Shown: positions 43,655 through 56,613, counted from the first letter of the stretch. The stretch is DNA of 64,000 nt from Streptomyces mutabilis (GCF_014649815.1 NZ_BMTT01000014.1:62001-126000); one strand, 5' to 3'. A program made the numbers and translations. The notes: generated by a model not told the origin, from the letters alone.

Positions 43655-44158
43655 ATGTCCAGCGAATACGCCAAACAGCTCGGGGCCAAGCTCCGGGCCA
43701 TCCGCACCCAGCAGGGCCTTTCCCTCCACGGTGTCGAGGAGAAGTCCCAGGGCCGCTGGAAGGCCGTCGTGGTCGGTTCGTACGAGCGCGGCGACCGCGC
43801 GGTGACCGTGCAGCGCCTCGCCGAGCTGGCGGATTTCTACGGCGTTCCCGTGCAGGAGCTGCTTCCGGGCACCACCCCGGGCGGTGCCGCCGAGCCGCCG
43901 CCGAAGCTGGTCCTCGACCTGGAGCGGCTGGCCACGGTGCCGGCCGAGAAGGCGGGTCCGCTCCAGCGCTACGCGGCCACGATCCAGTCGCAGCGCGGTG
44001 ACTACAACGGCAAGGTGCTCTCGATCCGCCAAGACGACCTGCGCACACTCGCCGTCATCTACGACCAGTCGCCCTCGGTCCTGACCGAGCAGCTGATCAG
44101 CTGGGGCGTCCTGGACGCGGACGCGCGCCGCGCGGTGGCGTCACACGAGGACATCTGA
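43655..44158 (+). CDS. bldD: Developmental master regulator BldD
   Basis: Represses sporulation genes during vegetative growth when loaded with cyclic di-GMP. The 167-residue protein has an N-terminal XRE-type HTH (AKLRAIRTQQGLSLHGVEEKS, split here, residues about 10-70) and the C-terminal domain with the c-di-GMP signature RGD followed, eight residues later, by RQDD, seen in QRGDYNGKVLSIRQDD. These are all the residues known to hold the dinucleotide tetramer. ATG start with GGGGAG upstream; a longer frame is rejected. It is divergent from pyrR and followed by a strong terminator. Confidence 0.98.
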   Translation: MSSEYAKQLGAKLRAIRTQQGLSLHGVEEKSQGRWKAVVVGSYERGDRAVTVQRLAELADFYGVPVQELLPGTTPGGAAEPPPKLVLDLERLATVPAEKAGPLQRYAATIQSQRGDYNGKVLSIRQDDLRTLAVIYDQSPSVLTEQLISWGVLDADARRAVASHEDI

Positions 44159-44184
44159 GCCCGAAGAGCCTCAGCAGAAACGTG

Positions 44185-44232
44185 CCGCCGGGGTGGCGGG
44201 AACCGTTGGGTTCCCGCCACCCCGGCGGTTTT
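44185..44232 (+). terminator. Strong intrinsic terminator after bldD
   Basis: A perfect 20-base stem (44185-44204 with 44209-44228) closed by GTTG and followed by TTTT. It is the strongest canonical terminator in the window and isolates bldD from nusB. Confidence 0.95.
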
Positions 44233-44381
44233 GTCACGTCGTGGGGCTCAGCGCCGCCAGTGGGCGCGGGGCTCGGCCGACCTTGCGGCTGCCGCCGCTC
44301 GAGCGCGACCGGCCGCGGACAAGCCGCGGCCGCTCCCCCACCGCACCCCTACGGCGCCGCGTCCTGCGGCACCTGCGGAAG

Positions 44382-44810
44382 CTAGTCGCGACGCAGCGAA
44401 GGCTTGAGCTCCTTCAGCCGGCCGAGCAGACCGTTGACGAAAGCGGGCGACTCGTCCGTGGAGAACTCCTTCGCCAGCTGCACCATCTCGTCCAGGACGA
44501 CGGCGTCCGGGGTCTCGTCGACCCAGATCAGCTCGTACGCGCCCAGGCGCAGGATGTTGCGGTCGACGACCGGCATCCGGTCGAGCGTCCAGCCGACCGA
44601 GTACTGGGCGATGAGCTCGTCGACGCGCTCGGCGCGCTCGGCGTAGCCCTCGACCAGCTCCATCGTGTACTCGCTCACCGGCGGCTGCCGGGTGTCGGAC
44701 CGGGAGTGCCGGACCCAGTCGGCGAGGACCGTCAGGACGTCGGCGCCGCGCTGATCGCCCTCGAAGAGGATCTGGAAGGCGCGCTTGCGGGCCGTGTTGC
44801 GGGCAGCCAC
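44382..44810 (-). CDS. nusB: Transcription antitermination factor NusB
   Basis: Binds boxA RNA with NusE in rRNA antitermination. The all-helical 142-residue protein shows ARNTARKRAFQILFEGDQRG at the N-terminus, DRNILRLGAYELIW and FVNGLLGRL at the C-terminus, all typical. GTG start two bases after the efp stop, so the two are coupled. Confidence 0.96.
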   Translation of the reverse strand: MAARNTARKRAFQILFEGDQRGADVLTVLADWVRHSRSDTRQPPVSEYTMELVEGYAERAERVDELIAQYSVGWTLDRMPVVDRNILRLGAYELIWVDETPDAVVLDEMVQLAKEFSTDESPAFVNGLLGRLKELKPSLRRD

Positions 44811-44812
44811 GG

Positions 44813-45379
44813 TTAGCTGTTCACCCGGCCGAGGTAGTCGCTCGTACGGGTGTCGACCTTGATCTTCTCACCGGTGGTGATGAAGAGCGGGACGTTGATC
44901 TGGTGACCGGTCTCCAGGGTGGCGGGCTTGGTGCCGCCGGTGGAGCGGTCGCCCTGCACGCCCGGCTCGGTCTCCTGGACGGTCAGTTCGACGGCGGCGG
45001 GCAGCTCGACGAAGAGCACCTCGCCCTCGTGCTGCGCGACGGTGGCCTCGAAGCCCTCGACGAGGAAGTTGGCGGCGTCGCCGACGACCTTGCGGTCGAT
45101 GTGCAGCTGGTCGTAGGTCTCCATGTCCATGAAGACGAAGTAGTCGCCGTCCATGTACGAGAACTGCATGTCACGCTTGTCGACAGTGGCCGTCTCGACC
45201 TTGACGCCGGCGTTGAAGGTCTTGTCGACGACCTTGCCGGAGAGCACGTTCTTGAGCTTGGTGCGCACGAAGGCCGGGCCCTTGCCGGGCTTGACGTGCT
45301 GGAACTCGACGACGGACCAGAGCTGGCCGCCTTCGAGCTTGAGCACCATGCCGTTCTTGAGGTCGTTCGTGGAAGCCAC
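44813..45379 (-). CDS. efp: Translation elongation factor P
   Basis: Relieves ribosome stalling at polyproline stretches, which matters in this window, where several proteins have Pro-rich arms. The 188-residue, three-domain protein has the tip loop [17 protein letters not shown] with Lys33 and the signature [20 protein letters not shown]. No modification enzyme (EpmA or similar) is adjacent. GTG start. It is upstream of nusB and downstream of the M24 peptidase gene. Confidence 0.97.
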   Translation of the reverse strand: MASTNDLKNGMVLKLEGGQLWSVVEFQHVKPGKGPAFVRTKLKNVLSGKVVDKTFNAGVKVETATVDKRDMQFSYMDGDYFVFMDMETYDQLHIDRKVVGDAANFLVEGFEATVAQHEGEVLFVELPAAVELTVQETEPGVQGDRSTGGTKPATLETGHQINVPLFITTGEKIKVDTRTSDYLGRVNS

Positions 45380-45447
45380 GGTTGCGGAATCTCCTGGACT
45401 GGACTGACGTGGACGACCCCGGTGCAGGCATGCGCCCAGCGCGAAGG

Positions 45448-46554
45448 CTAGAGCGCGAGCAGCTCCTTGGTCGTGATGGTGAGTAGCTCGGGTCCGCCGT
45501 CCGCCTCGGGGCGCACGACGAGCGTGTCATCGATCCGGACCCCGCCCCGGCCCGGGAGGTGGACCCCCGGTTCGACGGTGACCGGCACACAAGCGTCCAG
45601 TTTACCCATGGCCGCGGGGGCCAACTGCGGGTCCTCGTCGATTTCGAGTCCGACCCCGTGACCGGTGAGGGCGGGAAGGTGCTCAGCGTACCCGGCCGAG
45701 TCCAGTGCCTGGCGGGCGGCGCGGTCCACGTCCCGGCAGGCCGCACCGGGTGCGAGAGCCTCCCTACCGGCCCGCTGGGCGGAGAAGACGAGGTCGTACA
45801 GCTCGATCTGCCAGTCGGCCGGCGAGGTCCCGATGACGAAGGTACGGCCGATCTCGCAGCGGTACCCGCGGTAGGTGGCGCCCAGGCAGACGGAGAGGAA
45901 GTCGCCCTCCTCCACCCGCCGGTCGGTGGGACGGTGGCCGCGGCGCCCCGAGTTCGGGCCGGTACCGACGGACGTGGGGAAGGCGGGGCCGTCGGCCCCG
46001 TGGTCCACCAGGCGGCGCTCCAGCTCCAGTGCGAGGTGCCGCTCGGTGCGGCCCACCAGGATGGACTCCAGCAGCTCACCGAGGGCCTGGTCGGCGATCT
46101 CGGCGCCGATGCGCAGGCAGGAGATCTCCTCCTCGTCCTTGACCACCCGGAGCTGTTCGACCGCCTGGCCGAGGTCGGTCAGCCGCAGTCGTGGGGCGAC
46201 CGAGCGCATGGCGCGGTGCCGGACCACGGTGAGGTGGTGGTCCTCGGTGGCGAGGGACTCGGCGCCCTGGGCGGCCGCGAGCCCGGTGGCCGCGACTGCC
46301 GGGTCGCCCCCGGGACCGGGCAACGCGCGCACCGGCAGCGAGTCGTCGGGCCTTCCCTCCGTCGGCCGCTCCTCCGGCGGGGCGGAGCAGACCAGCAGGT
46401 CCTCGGTCTTGCCCAGGAGCAGCACCGCGCCGTGCGGGGCGGCCCCCGCGAGATAGCGCACGTTGGCGGGCCGGGAGACGAGCGCCGCCGCGCTGCCGCC
46501 CGCGTTGCAGCGTTCTCGTAGGCGCGTCCGGCGGGCCGCGTACACCTGTGACAT
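45448..46554 (-). CDS. pepQ: M24-family aminopeptidase P / Xaa-Pro peptidase-like protein
   Basis: A 368-residue pita-bread metallopeptidase. The C-terminal domain has [20 protein letters not shown] in place of the first metal-binding block (the usual Asp pair is weakened here: [11 protein letters not shown]), [13 protein letters not shown] with the metal His, [20 protein letters not shown] with the metal Glu, and an N-terminal creatinase-type domain. Relatives cleave Xaa-Pro bonds. Position next to efp is common in actinobacteria and Bacillus. The substitution of one metal-site Asp by Cys or Ala may lower or change activity. Start ATG chosen at MSQVYAAR. Confidence 0.85.
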   Translation of the reverse strand: MSQVYAARRTRLRERCNAGGSAAALVSRPANVRYLAGAAPHGAVLLLGKTEDLLVCSAPPEERPTEGRPDDSLPVRALPGPGGDPAVAATGLAAAQGAESLATEDHHLTVVRHRAMRSVAPRLRLTDLGQAVEQLRVVKDEEEISCLRIGAEIADQALGELLESILVGRTERHLALELERRLVDHGADGPAFPTSVGTGPNSGRRGHRPTDRRVEEGDFLSVCLGATYRGYRCEIGRTFVIGTSPADWQIELYDLVFSAQRAGREALAPGAACRDVDRAARQALDSAGYAEHLPALTGHGVGLEIDEDPQLAPAAMGKLDACVPVTVEPGVHLPGRGGVRIDDTLVVRPEADGGPELLTITTKELLAL

Positions 46555-46726
46555 GGACCGAGCGTATGAGCTCCGCTCGGGGGGCGCCGCTCGGGAGGGC
46601 CGAGTGGGCACGCCCGGTGCGCCAACCGGGGAGGGGCCGGATGCCGAGTGGCGTCCGACCGCCGCGGGGCGTCTCGCGCCCCGCCGGCGGAGCCGCGGAT
46701 CGAAACTTGGTCGGGATGCTCCTCGC

Positions 46727-47656
46727 TTACCAGGCAGGCGGGCTTGCTATCGAGCGGGACAGGACCTCGTCCAGGACTCTGGCCGTTTCCGGTACGTCGA
46801 GTTGGGAGTTGTCGATGATCGGGAGGCCGGATCCGTACCAGCCGGCCATGCGGCCGTGGATGCGGGCGACCTCCTCGTCGGTGAGGCGCCGGTTGCCGCT
46901 GCGCTCGGCGTTGCGCTCCAGGACGATGTCCAGGCCCGGCAGGAGGACGACCGGGAGCAGGCCGGGTCCGACGTGCCGCTTCCAGCCGCCGAGGCCGACG
47001 ACCGGGCGGTCCGGGAAGACCGCGTCGTCGAGGATGCAGGAGATGCCGTTGGTGAGGAAGTTGCGTGCGGAGAATCCGCAGGTGCGGCGGGCGAGGCGGT
47101 ACTGCGCCTCGCTGTTCTCGTTCCACCCGGCCTGCGGGTCGGCGAAGCCGGAGCGGACCCATTCGCGGACGTCGTCGAGGCTGATGTGCGCGGTGGGCAC
47201 CCGCCGGTGGTCCGCCCAGTACTTGGCGACGCTGGTCTTGCCCGCGCCCGCGGGGCCGATGAGCAGTACCGCGAGGGTGGCCGTGGCGGGGTCGGGCAGG
47301 GCCGTCGCGGCCGGCGGCACGCTGGGCACGGCCACGGGAGCCCCGGGCGGCAGCGGAACGTGGCCGGTGGTGTCCGGAGCGGGCGGTCCGGGGGCGGCGG
47401 AGGGGTGCGGCCCTTGCGACTGGTGCGGACCCGGAGCGTGTCGCGGACCCGGAGCCTGCTGCGGGCCCTGGGCGTGCTGAGGGGCCGCGGGGGGCGGGGG
47501 CGGTGCCTGCACGGGGTACCCCGACGCCACGCGCGGCGATACCGGGGCGGGTCCCTGGTGCGGGCCCGGGTGGTGTGCGGCCGGGGACCAGCCGACGGCC
47601 GGTCCGTGCCCCGGCTGAGGGGGCGGCGGCAGCGGAGAACCCACTGCGTGCTGCAT
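46727..47656 (-). CDS. P-loop ATPase/kinase-like protein with Pro/Gln/His-rich N-terminal arm
   Basis: A 309-residue protein in two parts. Residues 1 to about 125 are low complexity, rich in Pro, His, Gln and Ala, with runs such as HAQGPQQAPGPRHAPGP. Residues about 128-309 form a P-loop domain with Walker A LLIGPAGAGKTSVAKYWADH, SLDDVREWVRSG, and SCILDDAVFPDRP, resembling zeta-toxin-like or small-molecule kinases. The role is unknown. EF-P, encoded 1.3 kb away, would help its polyproline stretches. The start ATG has GGAG upstream. It is a single gene between pepQ and the aro operon terminator. Confidence 0.75.
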   Translation of the reverse strand: MQHAVGSPLPPPPQPGHGPAVGWSPAAHHPGPHQGPAPVSPRVASGYPVQAPPPPPAAPQHAQGPQQAPGPRHAPGPHQSQGPHPSAAPGPPAPDTTGHVPLPPGAPVAVPSVPPAATALPDPATATLAVLLIGPAGAGKTSVAKYWADHRRVPTAHISLDDVREWVRSGFADPQAGWNENSEAQYRLARRTCGFSARNFLTNGISCILDDAVFPDRPVVGLGGWKRHVGPGLLPVVLLPGLDIVLERNAERSGNRRLTDEEVARIHGRMAGWYGSGLPIIDNSQLDVPETARVLDEVLSRSIASPPAW

Positions 47657-47729
47657 CCGGTGCCACTCCGTCTCGTACAGGCGATGGGCGCTGACAGCGG
47701 GGGGTGACCGCCCGCTGCTACCGAACGGT

Positions 47730-47769
47730 ACCGCCCCCGGCCGTCGTTTGGTGAACGGCCGGGGGCGGT
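47730..47769 (-). terminator. Terminator downstream of aroB
   Basis: ACCGCCCCCGGCCGT pairs perfectly with its complement (15 bases) around a ten-base loop, about 50 bases after the aroB stop. Confidence 0.85.
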
Positions 47770-47819
47770 CCTAAGTGCCCGTAGCGCAGGGCGAATCGGG
47801 CGAAAGGTCCGCCGGGGTA

Positions 47820-50604
<2,785 letters not shown>

Positions 50605-50638
50605 CGGTGCTCCTCAGTGCTCGCGCCCCGGTTATGCC

Positions 50639-50668
50639 TTGCGTACGCGTCCTGACCGCGTACGGCAA
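50639..50668 (-). terminator. Hairpin between aroE and aroC
   Basis: CGTACGCG and CGCGTACG form an 8-base stem with a seven-base loop, extended by TTG/CAA with a bulge. It lies about 125 bases after the aroE stop and may end or attenuate transcripts from the alaS-mltG-aroE run. Confidence 0.5.
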
Positions 50669-50791
50669 CGGCCCGACCGGGTGCGCGGCCCCGGCCCGCC
50701 ACCTCCGATCCTCCCACGTCCGCGGGTAGGGGCCGGAATCGGTCCGCTGGACGGACAGGGCGGGGGCGGGCCCTGCGCACCGCACGGCGGG

Positions 50792-51628
50792 TCAGCCGGC
50801 CAGCGCGCGCTCCCCCGCGGCCCGCATCGCGGCGAGCGGGGCCGGCGAACGGCCGGTCATCTGCTCCACCTGGAGCACCGCCTGGTGCAGCAGCAGGTCG
50901 AGGCCGCCGACGACGGCGCCGCCGTACGCCGACCAGCGGGCGGCGAGCGTGGTGGGCCAGGGGTCGTAGAGCACGTCGAAGAGGGTCGCGGGCATCTCCG
51001 GGACGGCGGCGGCGAGGGAGTCGGTGGTGCCGGCCGGGGTGGTGGCCACGACCAGCGGGGCGCGCAGCGCCTCCTCGGCGTCCGCCCAGTCCGCGATGCG
51101 CACGTCGGCGTCCAGCCGCTCCGCCCAGCCCCGCATCTCGGCCGCGCGCGCCTCGCTGCGGACGTAGACGGCGATCTCGCCGGTGCAGATCCGGGCCAGC
51201 GCGGCCAGGGCGGAGGAGGCGGTGGCGCCGGCGCCGAGGATCGCGGCGGTCTCGGTCTTCTCGACGCCGTGCTCGCGCAGGGCGGCGACCATGCCGGGGA
51301 TGTCCGTGTTGTCGCCGGTCTTCCGGCCGTCCTCGGTCAGGACGACGGTGTTCACCGCGTCCACGGAGGCGGCGGTCTCGCTGATCTCGTCGAGCAGCGG
51401 GATGACCGCCCGCTTGAGCGGCATGGTCAGCGACAGCCCCGCCCACTCGGGGCCGAGCTCGCCGAAGAAGCCCGGCAGCGCCGCCTCGTCGACGTCGAAG
51501 CGGTCGTACGTCCAGCTCTCCAGGCCCAGCTCCGCATAGGCGGCGCGGTGCAGCACCGGGGAGAGCGAGTGCGCGATCGGAGAGCCCAGAACGGCGGCCC
51601 TGCGACGGTCAGTTGCCGGAGACGGCAT
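50792..51628 (-). CDS. aroE: Shikimate dehydrogenase
   Basis: Reduces 3-dehydroshikimate with NADPH. The 278-residue protein has the shikimate site VLGSPIAHSLSPVLHRAAYA, LTMPLKRAV with the catalytic Lys, NTDIPG, the Rossmann loop AILGAGATASSALAAL, and GGLDLLLHQAVLQ. Its ATG lies inside the mltG coding region, giving a 20-base overlap, with AAGGA eight bases upstream; this couples it to mltG. Confidence 0.95.
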   Translation of the reverse strand: MPSPATDRRRAAVLGSPIAHSLSPVLHRAAYAELGLESWTYDRFDVDEAALPGFFGELGPEWAGLSLTMPLKRAVIPLLDEISETAASVDAVNTVVLTEDGRKTGDNTDIPGMVAALREHGVEKTETAAILGAGATASSALAALARICTGEIAVYVRSEARAAEMRGWAERLDADVRIADWADAEEALRAPLVVATTPAGTTDSLAAAVPEMPATLFDVLYDPWPTTLAARWSAYGGAVVGGLDLLLHQAVLQVEQMTGRSPAPLAAMRAAGERALAG

Positions 51629-53321
51629 CGAACTTGTCCTTCAGCTTCAGGAACTCGTCGTGTGTCTTGGCGAACTCGGTCTTGCTCACGCCGTCGGTGG
51701 CCACGAAGTACATCCAGCCGTCGCTCGTCGGGGAGAGCGCCGCCTTCAGCGCCTCTTCGCCGGGGTTGCCGATGGGTCCGGGCGGCAGACCCTTGTTGGT
51801 GTAGGTGTTGTACGGGTCCGGGTTGCTGTTGATCTCGGACTCGCTGATACGGATTTCGCTCTGGCCCTTCAGATAGTTGAAGGTCGAGTCGAACTGGAGC
51901 TCCTGGTTGGTCTCGGTGTTGGTGGGCTTGAGCCGGTTGTAGATGACCTCGGACATCTTGCGGAAGTCATCGTGGGTCTTGCCCTCGGCCTGTACGAGGC
52001 TGGCCACGGTGAGCAGTTCCCAGGGGCTCTTGAGGCCCAGGCCCTCCGCCTTCTCCTCGAGCCCGATCTCCTCGTACCGCTCGTTGGCCCGCGCCACCAT
52101 CTGCTTCAGCACGTCCTCGGGCTTCTGGCCCTTGGCCGCCGAGTAGCTGGACGGGTAGAGGAACCCTTCCAGCGGGTCCTTCACGTCCTTGTGGTTCATC
52201 GCCCACTCGGGCAGGCCGAGGTTCTTCCACTCGGTCTCGGCGACCTTGGCGGTGGTGCCCTCGTCCACGCCGAGCTGCTTGTCGATCGCCTTGTAGACGT
52301 CGACGTTGCGCCTGCCCTCGGCGACGATCAGGTTGCTGCGGCTCTTGGGGTTGAGCAGGAGTTCGACGGCGCTCTCGGCCGACATCTCCTTCTGCAGCGT
52401 GTACACGCCGTCCTGGATGCTCTTGCCGCGGGGGTTGCTCTGCTGGGCGGCGATGAAGGCGTCGACGCTCTTCACCACGCCCTGGCGTTTGAGCTCCTGG
52501 CCGATCGTCGAGCCGCCGGCGCCCTTGGGGATGGTGACGGTGACCTGCTCGCCATTGCCGTCGCCCGCGTAGTCCGGGGCTGCGCCGAAACGTTCCTGGT
52601 AGAACTGGTAGCCGAAGTACCCGATGCCCGCGACACCGCCGCCCAGGACCAGGCAGACCACCAGGCACGCGCATCCGTTGCGTCGCTTCTTGGGCTTTCC
52701 GCCCCGGGACCTGCGCTCGCCCCGGCCTTCGTCGGCGGCCTCGTCGTCCTCGTCGGGGTCCCCGCCCGCGAAGAAGGCGTGTTCGCCCTCATCGGGGCCC
52801 GGGTCCCAGTCGGTGCGCTGCGGTTCGGGCTCGGCACGCCGGCGCGTGGGCGGTTCCGGCGGCGGGTAGGCCTCCGGGGTGCCGTAGTAGTCCGGCTGGT
52901 CCGTGCCGTAGGCGGCCTGCTGGCCGTAGGGGTCCGACGGGTCGGCGGGGTACTGCGCCTGGGGGTCGGCGCCGGAGCCCCAGTCGCCGTCGTCGTAGCC
53001 CTGCTGGTGCTGGGACTGCGGCTGGCCGCCGTACTGCTGGTCGTACTGCTGTTGGTCGTACTGGGGCCGGCCGTACTGGTCGTACTGCGGCTCGGGGTGC
53101 TGCTGCCCGTACTGGTCGTACTGCGACTGGTGACCGTACGCGGCCGGGCCGCCGTCGCCCCAGTCGCCGTACTGCTGCTGCGACTGCGGCTGCTCCGGCT
53201 GGCCGCCGTAGGGGGGCTGCTGACCCGTGTGGGTCTGCTGCCCGCCCCATCCGCCGTCCCCGTACAACGGGTCCTCCGGATGCCACGGTTCGGAGCCTTG
53301 GCCCCGGCCATACTCAGTCAT
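51609..53321 (-). CDS. mltG: Endolytic murein transglycosylase MltG with long Gln/Tyr/Pro-rich cytoplasmic arm
   Basis: Cuts nascent peptidoglycan strands and so ends their growth. The 570-residue protein has a low-complexity N-terminal arm of about 210 residues (Gln, Tyr, Gly, Pro and Asp rich, with repeats of QYDQ and QYGQ type), one membrane segment at about 217-240 preceded by KKRRNGC, and an extracytoplasmic YceG domain. The catalytic Glu446 sits in ASLVQAEGKTHDD, and the C-terminal end TDGVSKTEFAKTHDEFL is typical. ATG start with AGGGGATCG upstream; an upstream extension is rejected. Order ruvX-mltG-aroE is usual in actinobacteria. Confidence 0.94.
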   Translation of the reverse strand: MTEYGRGQGSEPWHPEDPLYGDGGWGGQQTHTGQQPPYGGQPEQPQSQQQYGDWGDGGPAAYGHQSQYDQYGQQHPEPQYDQYGRPQYDQQQYDQQYGGQPQSQHQQGYDDGDWGSGADPQAQYPADPSDPYGQQAAYGTDQPDYYGTPEAYPPPEPPTRRRAEPEPQRTDWDPGPDEGEHAFFAGGDPDEDDEAADEGRGERRSRGGKPKKRRNGCACLVVCLVLGGGVAGIGYFGYQFYQERFGAAPDYAGDGNGEQVTVTIPKGAGGSTIGQELKRQGVVKSVDAFIAAQQSNPRGKSIQDGVYTLQKEMSAESAVELLLNPKSRSNLIVAEGRRNVDVYKAIDKQLGVDEGTTAKVAETEWKNLGLPEWAMNHKDVKDPLEGFLYPSSYSAAKGQKPEDVLKQMVARANERYEEIGLEEKAEGLGLKSPWELLTVASLVQAEGKTHDDFRKMSEVIYNRLKPTNTETNQELQFDSTFNYLKGQSEIRISESEINSNPDPYNTYTNKGLPPGPIGNPGEEALKAALSPTSDGWMYFVATDGVSKTEFAKTHDEFLKLKDKFDAVSGN

Positions 53322-53449
53322 CGATCCCCTAGAGCCGCGAGACGGGCCATACGCGCGGCCTGTCATGGGGGCCGGCTTCCGTTCCGCCTCTTGCTGTGCG
53401 GTGGCTGTTCGAATGCCTCCGCATCGCGCGGAACGTTACCGTATCGCGA

Positions 53450-53944
53450 TCAGGTGACCACTTCGACGCCCTCGCCGGGTGGCTTGCCTGACACCCGTTC
53501 GGATTCCAGCGCCTGCTGGAGAATGATCACCGCCGCGGCCTGGTCGATGACGGACCGGCCCTTCTTGGACTTCACTCCGGAGGCACGCAGTCCCTGACTG
53601 GCGGTCACCGTCGTCATCCGCTCGTCGACGAGACGCACCGGGACGGGCGCGATGCCCCTCGCCAGTTCCTGCGCGAAGCGACGGACCTTGACCGCCGCCG
53701 GGCCCTCGCCCCCCTTGAGGGAGCGAGGGAGGCCGACGACGACCTCGATCGGCTCGTACTCCTCGACGAGCTGCATCAGACGGCGGTGCGCCGCCGGAAC
53801 GTCCCGGCCGGGGACCGTCTCCACCGGGGTGGCGAGGATCCCGTCGGGGTCGCACGAAGCGACCCCGATACGGGCGTCACCGACGTCGACGGCGAGGCGG
53901 CGGCCCCGGCGCGGCGCCGGGGTGTCCCGCTGGTCGGCGCTCAC
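53450..53944 (-). CDS. ruvX: Holliday junction resolvase-like nuclease YqgF/RuvX
   Basis: RNase H-fold protein proposed to act in pre-16S rRNA 5' processing and in recombination. The 164-residue protein shows the first acidic strand [41 protein letters not shown] with the catalytic Glu, and [19 protein letters not shown] with the last Asp. GTG start overlapping the alaS stop as GTGA. Confidence 0.93.
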   Translation of the reverse strand: MSADQRDTPAPRRGRRLAVDVGDARIGVASCDPDGILATPVETVPGRDVPAAHRRLMQLVEEYEPIEVVVGLPRSLKGGEGPAAVKVRRFAQELARGIAPVPVRLVDERMTTVTASQGLRASGVKSKKGRSVIDQAAAVIILQQALESERVSGKPPGEGVEVVT

Positions 53945-56613
53945 TTGGCGGTGTCCGCCACGAGGCGCTCGACGGCGTCCACGGCGTCACCGATGGCGGC
54001 CGGGTTCTGGCCGCCGCCCTGGGCGACGTCCGGCTTGCCGCCACCGCCGCCGCCGAGGGTCTTGGCGGCGGTGCGCACCAGGTCACCGGCCCTGAGACCA
54101 CGTTCGCGGGCGGCGTCGTTGGTGGCGATGACCGTCAGGGGCTTGCCGTTGACGGTGGTGAACAGGGCGACCACGGCGGCCCGTCCGCCCTGGATGCGGC
54201 CGCGCACGTCGAGGACCAGCTTGCGCAGGTCGTCGGCGGTGGTGCCGTCCGGGACCTGGCCGGTGACCAGGGCGACGCCGCGTACGTCCTTGGCGGAGTC
54301 GGCGAGCGAGCCGGCGGCCTGGAGGACCTTCTCGGCGCGGAACTTCTCGATCTCCTTCTCGGCGTCCTTCAGCTTGCCGAGCATCGCGGAGACCTTTTCC
54401 GGGAGTTCCTCCGGGCGGCCCTTGATCAGCTCCTGGAGCTGGGCGACGACCGTGTGCTCACGGGCGAGGAAGTTGTAGGCGTCCACGCCGACCAGGGCCT
54501 CGATACGACGGACACCCGAGCCGATGGAGGACTCGCCGAGCAGCTTGACCAGACCCAGCTGGGCGGTGTTGTGCACGTGGGTGCCGCCGCACAGCTCCTT
54601 CGAGAAGTCGCCGATGGTCACGACGCGCACGCGCTCGCCGTACTTCTCGCCGAACTCGGCGATGGCGCCCTGCTTCTTGGCCTCGTCGATGCCCATGACG
54701 TCGGCACGCACGTCGAGGTCGCGGGCGAGCACCTCGTTGATCTTCTGCTCGACGTCGGTCATCACGGCCGTCGGCACGGCGGACGGCGATCCGAAGTCGA
54801 AGCGGAAGCGGCCGGGCTGGTTCTCGGAACCGGCCTGGGCGGCCGTCGGGCCGAGGGCGTCGCGCAGCGCCTGGTGGGTGAGGTGGGTGGCCGAGTGGGC
54901 GCGGGCGATGGCCTTGCGGCGCCGGTCGTCGATGGAGGCGTGGGCCTTGGCGCCGACGGTGATCTCGCCGACCTGGACGACACCCTTGTGGACGTACACC
55001 CCCGGGACGGGCTTCTGGCAGTCGCGGACCTCGATGACGGCGCCGGTGTCGACCTTGATCCGGCCGGTGTCGCCGATCTGGCCGCCGCCCTCGGCGTAGA
55101 ACGGGGTGCGGTCGAGGACGATCTCGACCTCGTCGCCCTCGGTGGCGGCCGGCGAGGAGACGCCGTCGACGAGGATGCCGACGATCGTGGACTCGCTCTC
55201 GGTGTCCGTGTAACCGACGAAGTCGGTGGCGCCGGCCTGGTCGGCGATCTCGCGGTACGCGCCGGCGCCGGCGTGGCCGGTCTTCTTGGCCTGGGCGTCG
55301 GCCTTGGCGCGCTCCCGCTGCTCCTTCATCAGGCGGCGGAAGCCGTCCTCGTCCACGGAGAGCCCCTGCTCGGCGGCCATCTCCAGGGTGAGGTCGATCG
55401 GGAAGCCCCAGGTGTCGTGGAGCAGGAACGCCTTGTCGCCGGCGAGGACGGTGCCGCCGGCGGCCTTGGTGTCGCTCACGGCGGTGTCGAGGATGTTGGT
55501 GCCGGCCTTGAGCGTCTTGAGGAAGGCGTTCTCCTCGGCGAGGGCGACCTTCTCGATGCGCTCGCGGTCGGTGATCAGCTCGGGGTACTGCTGCCCCATC
55601 ATCCCGATCACGACGTCGATCAGGTCCTTGACGACCGGGCCGGTGGCGCCGAGCAGCCGCATGTTGCGGATGGCGCGGCGCATGATGCGGCGCAGCACGT
55701 AGCCGCGGCCCTCGTTGCCGGGGGTGACGCCGTCGCCGATGAGCATCACGGAGGTGCGCATGTGGTCGGTGACCACGCGCAGGGAGACGTCCGAGGCCTG
55801 GGCGTCGCCGTAGGCCACACCGGTCAGCTCGGTGGCCTTCTTGATCACGGCCATGGAGGTGTCGATCTCGTACATGTTCTGCACGCCCTGCAGAATCATG
55901 GCGAGCCGCTCCAGGCCGAGCCCGGTGTCGATGTTCTTGCTCGGCAGCTCGCCGAGGATCTCGAACTCCTCCTTGCCGATGCCCTCGCCCCGCTCGTACT
56001 GCATGAAGACGAGGTTCCAGATCTCCACGTACCGCTCGTCGTTGACGGCGGGACCGCCCTCGGCGCCGAACTCGGGGCCTCGGTCGTAGTTGATCTCGGA
56101 GCAGGGGCCGCAGGGGCCGGGGACGCCCATGGACCAGTAGTTGTCCTTCTTGCCGAGCCGCTGGATGCGCTCGGACGGGACACCCACGACGTCGTGCCAG
56201 ATGCGCTCGGCCTCGTCGTCGTCCTTGTAGACGGTGATCCACAGGCGCTCGGGGTCGAGGCCGTAACCGCCCTTGTCCTGGGGGCTGGTGAGCAGCTCCC
56301 AGGCGAGCTTGATGGCGCCTTCCTTGAAGTAGTCCCCGAAGGAGAAGTTGCCGCACATCTGGAAGAACGTGCCGTGACGCGTGGTCTTGCCGACCTCTTC
56401 GATGTCCGGCGTGCGCACGCACTTCTGCACGCTGGTGGCGCGGTCGAAGGGCGGCTTGACCTCACCCAGGAAGTAGGGTTTGAACGGCACCATGCCGGCC
56501 GGGACCAGCAGCAGAGTCGGGTCGTCCGCGATGAGCGACGCCGAAGGGACGACGGTGTGCCCGCGCTCCTCGAAGAAGCTCAACCAGCGGCGACGAATCT
56601 CGGCCGACTCCAT
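53941..56613 (-). CDS. alaS: Alanyl-tRNA synthetase
   Basis: Charges tRNA-Ala and edits mischarged tRNA. The 890-residue class II enzyme has motif 1 ([16 protein letters not shown]), [19 protein letters not shown] and [16 protein letters not shown] of motif 2, and the tRNA-Ala binding and editing region with [13 protein letters not shown] and [13 protein letters not shown], which holds the zinc-binding Cys and His. The C-terminal DHHA1 domain ends with [17 protein letters not shown] start overlaps the stop of the preceding small gene by one base (TGATG). Confidence 0.97.
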   Translation of the reverse strand: MESAEIRRRWLSFFEERGHTVVPSASLIADDPTLLLVPAGMVPFKPYFLGEVKPPFDRATSVQKCVRTPDIEEVGKTTRHGTFFQMCGNFSFGDYFKEGAIKLAWELLTSPQDKGGYGLDPERLWITVYKDDDEAERIWHDVVGVPSERIQRLGKKDNYWSMGVPGPCGPCSEINYDRGPEFGAEGGPAVNDERYVEIWNLVFMQYERGEGIGKEEFEILGELPSKNIDTGLGLERLAMILQGVQNMYEIDTSMAVIKKATELTGVAYGDAQASDVSLRVVTDHMRTSVMLIGDGVTPGNEGRGYVLRRIMRRAIRNMRLLGATGPVVKDLIDVVIGMMGQQYPELITDRERIEKVALAEENAFLKTLKAGTNILDTAVSDTKAAGGTVLAGDKAFLLHDTWGFPIDLTLEMAAEQGLSVDEDGFRRLMKEQRERAKADAQAKKTGHAGAGAYREIADQAGATDFVGYTDTESESTIVGILVDGVSSPAATEGDEVEIVLDRTPFYAEGGGQIGDTGRIKVDTGAVIEVRDCQKPVPGVYVHKGVVQVGEITVGAKAHASIDDRRRKAIARAHSATHLTHQALRDALGPTAAQAGSENQPGRFRFDFGSPSAVPTAVMTDVEQKINEVLARDLDVRADVMGIDEAKKQGAIAEFGEKYGERVRVVTIGDFSKELCGGTHVHNTAQLGLVKLLGESSIGSGVRRIEALVGVDAYNFLAREHTVVAQLQELIKGRPEELPEKVSAMLGKLKDAEKEIEKFRAEKVLQAAGSLADSAKDVRGVALVTGQVPDGTTADDLRKLVLDVRGRIQGGRAAVVALFTTVNGKPLTVIATNDAARERGLRAGDLVRTAAKTLGGGGGGKPDVAQGGGQNPAAIGDAVDAVERLVADTAK

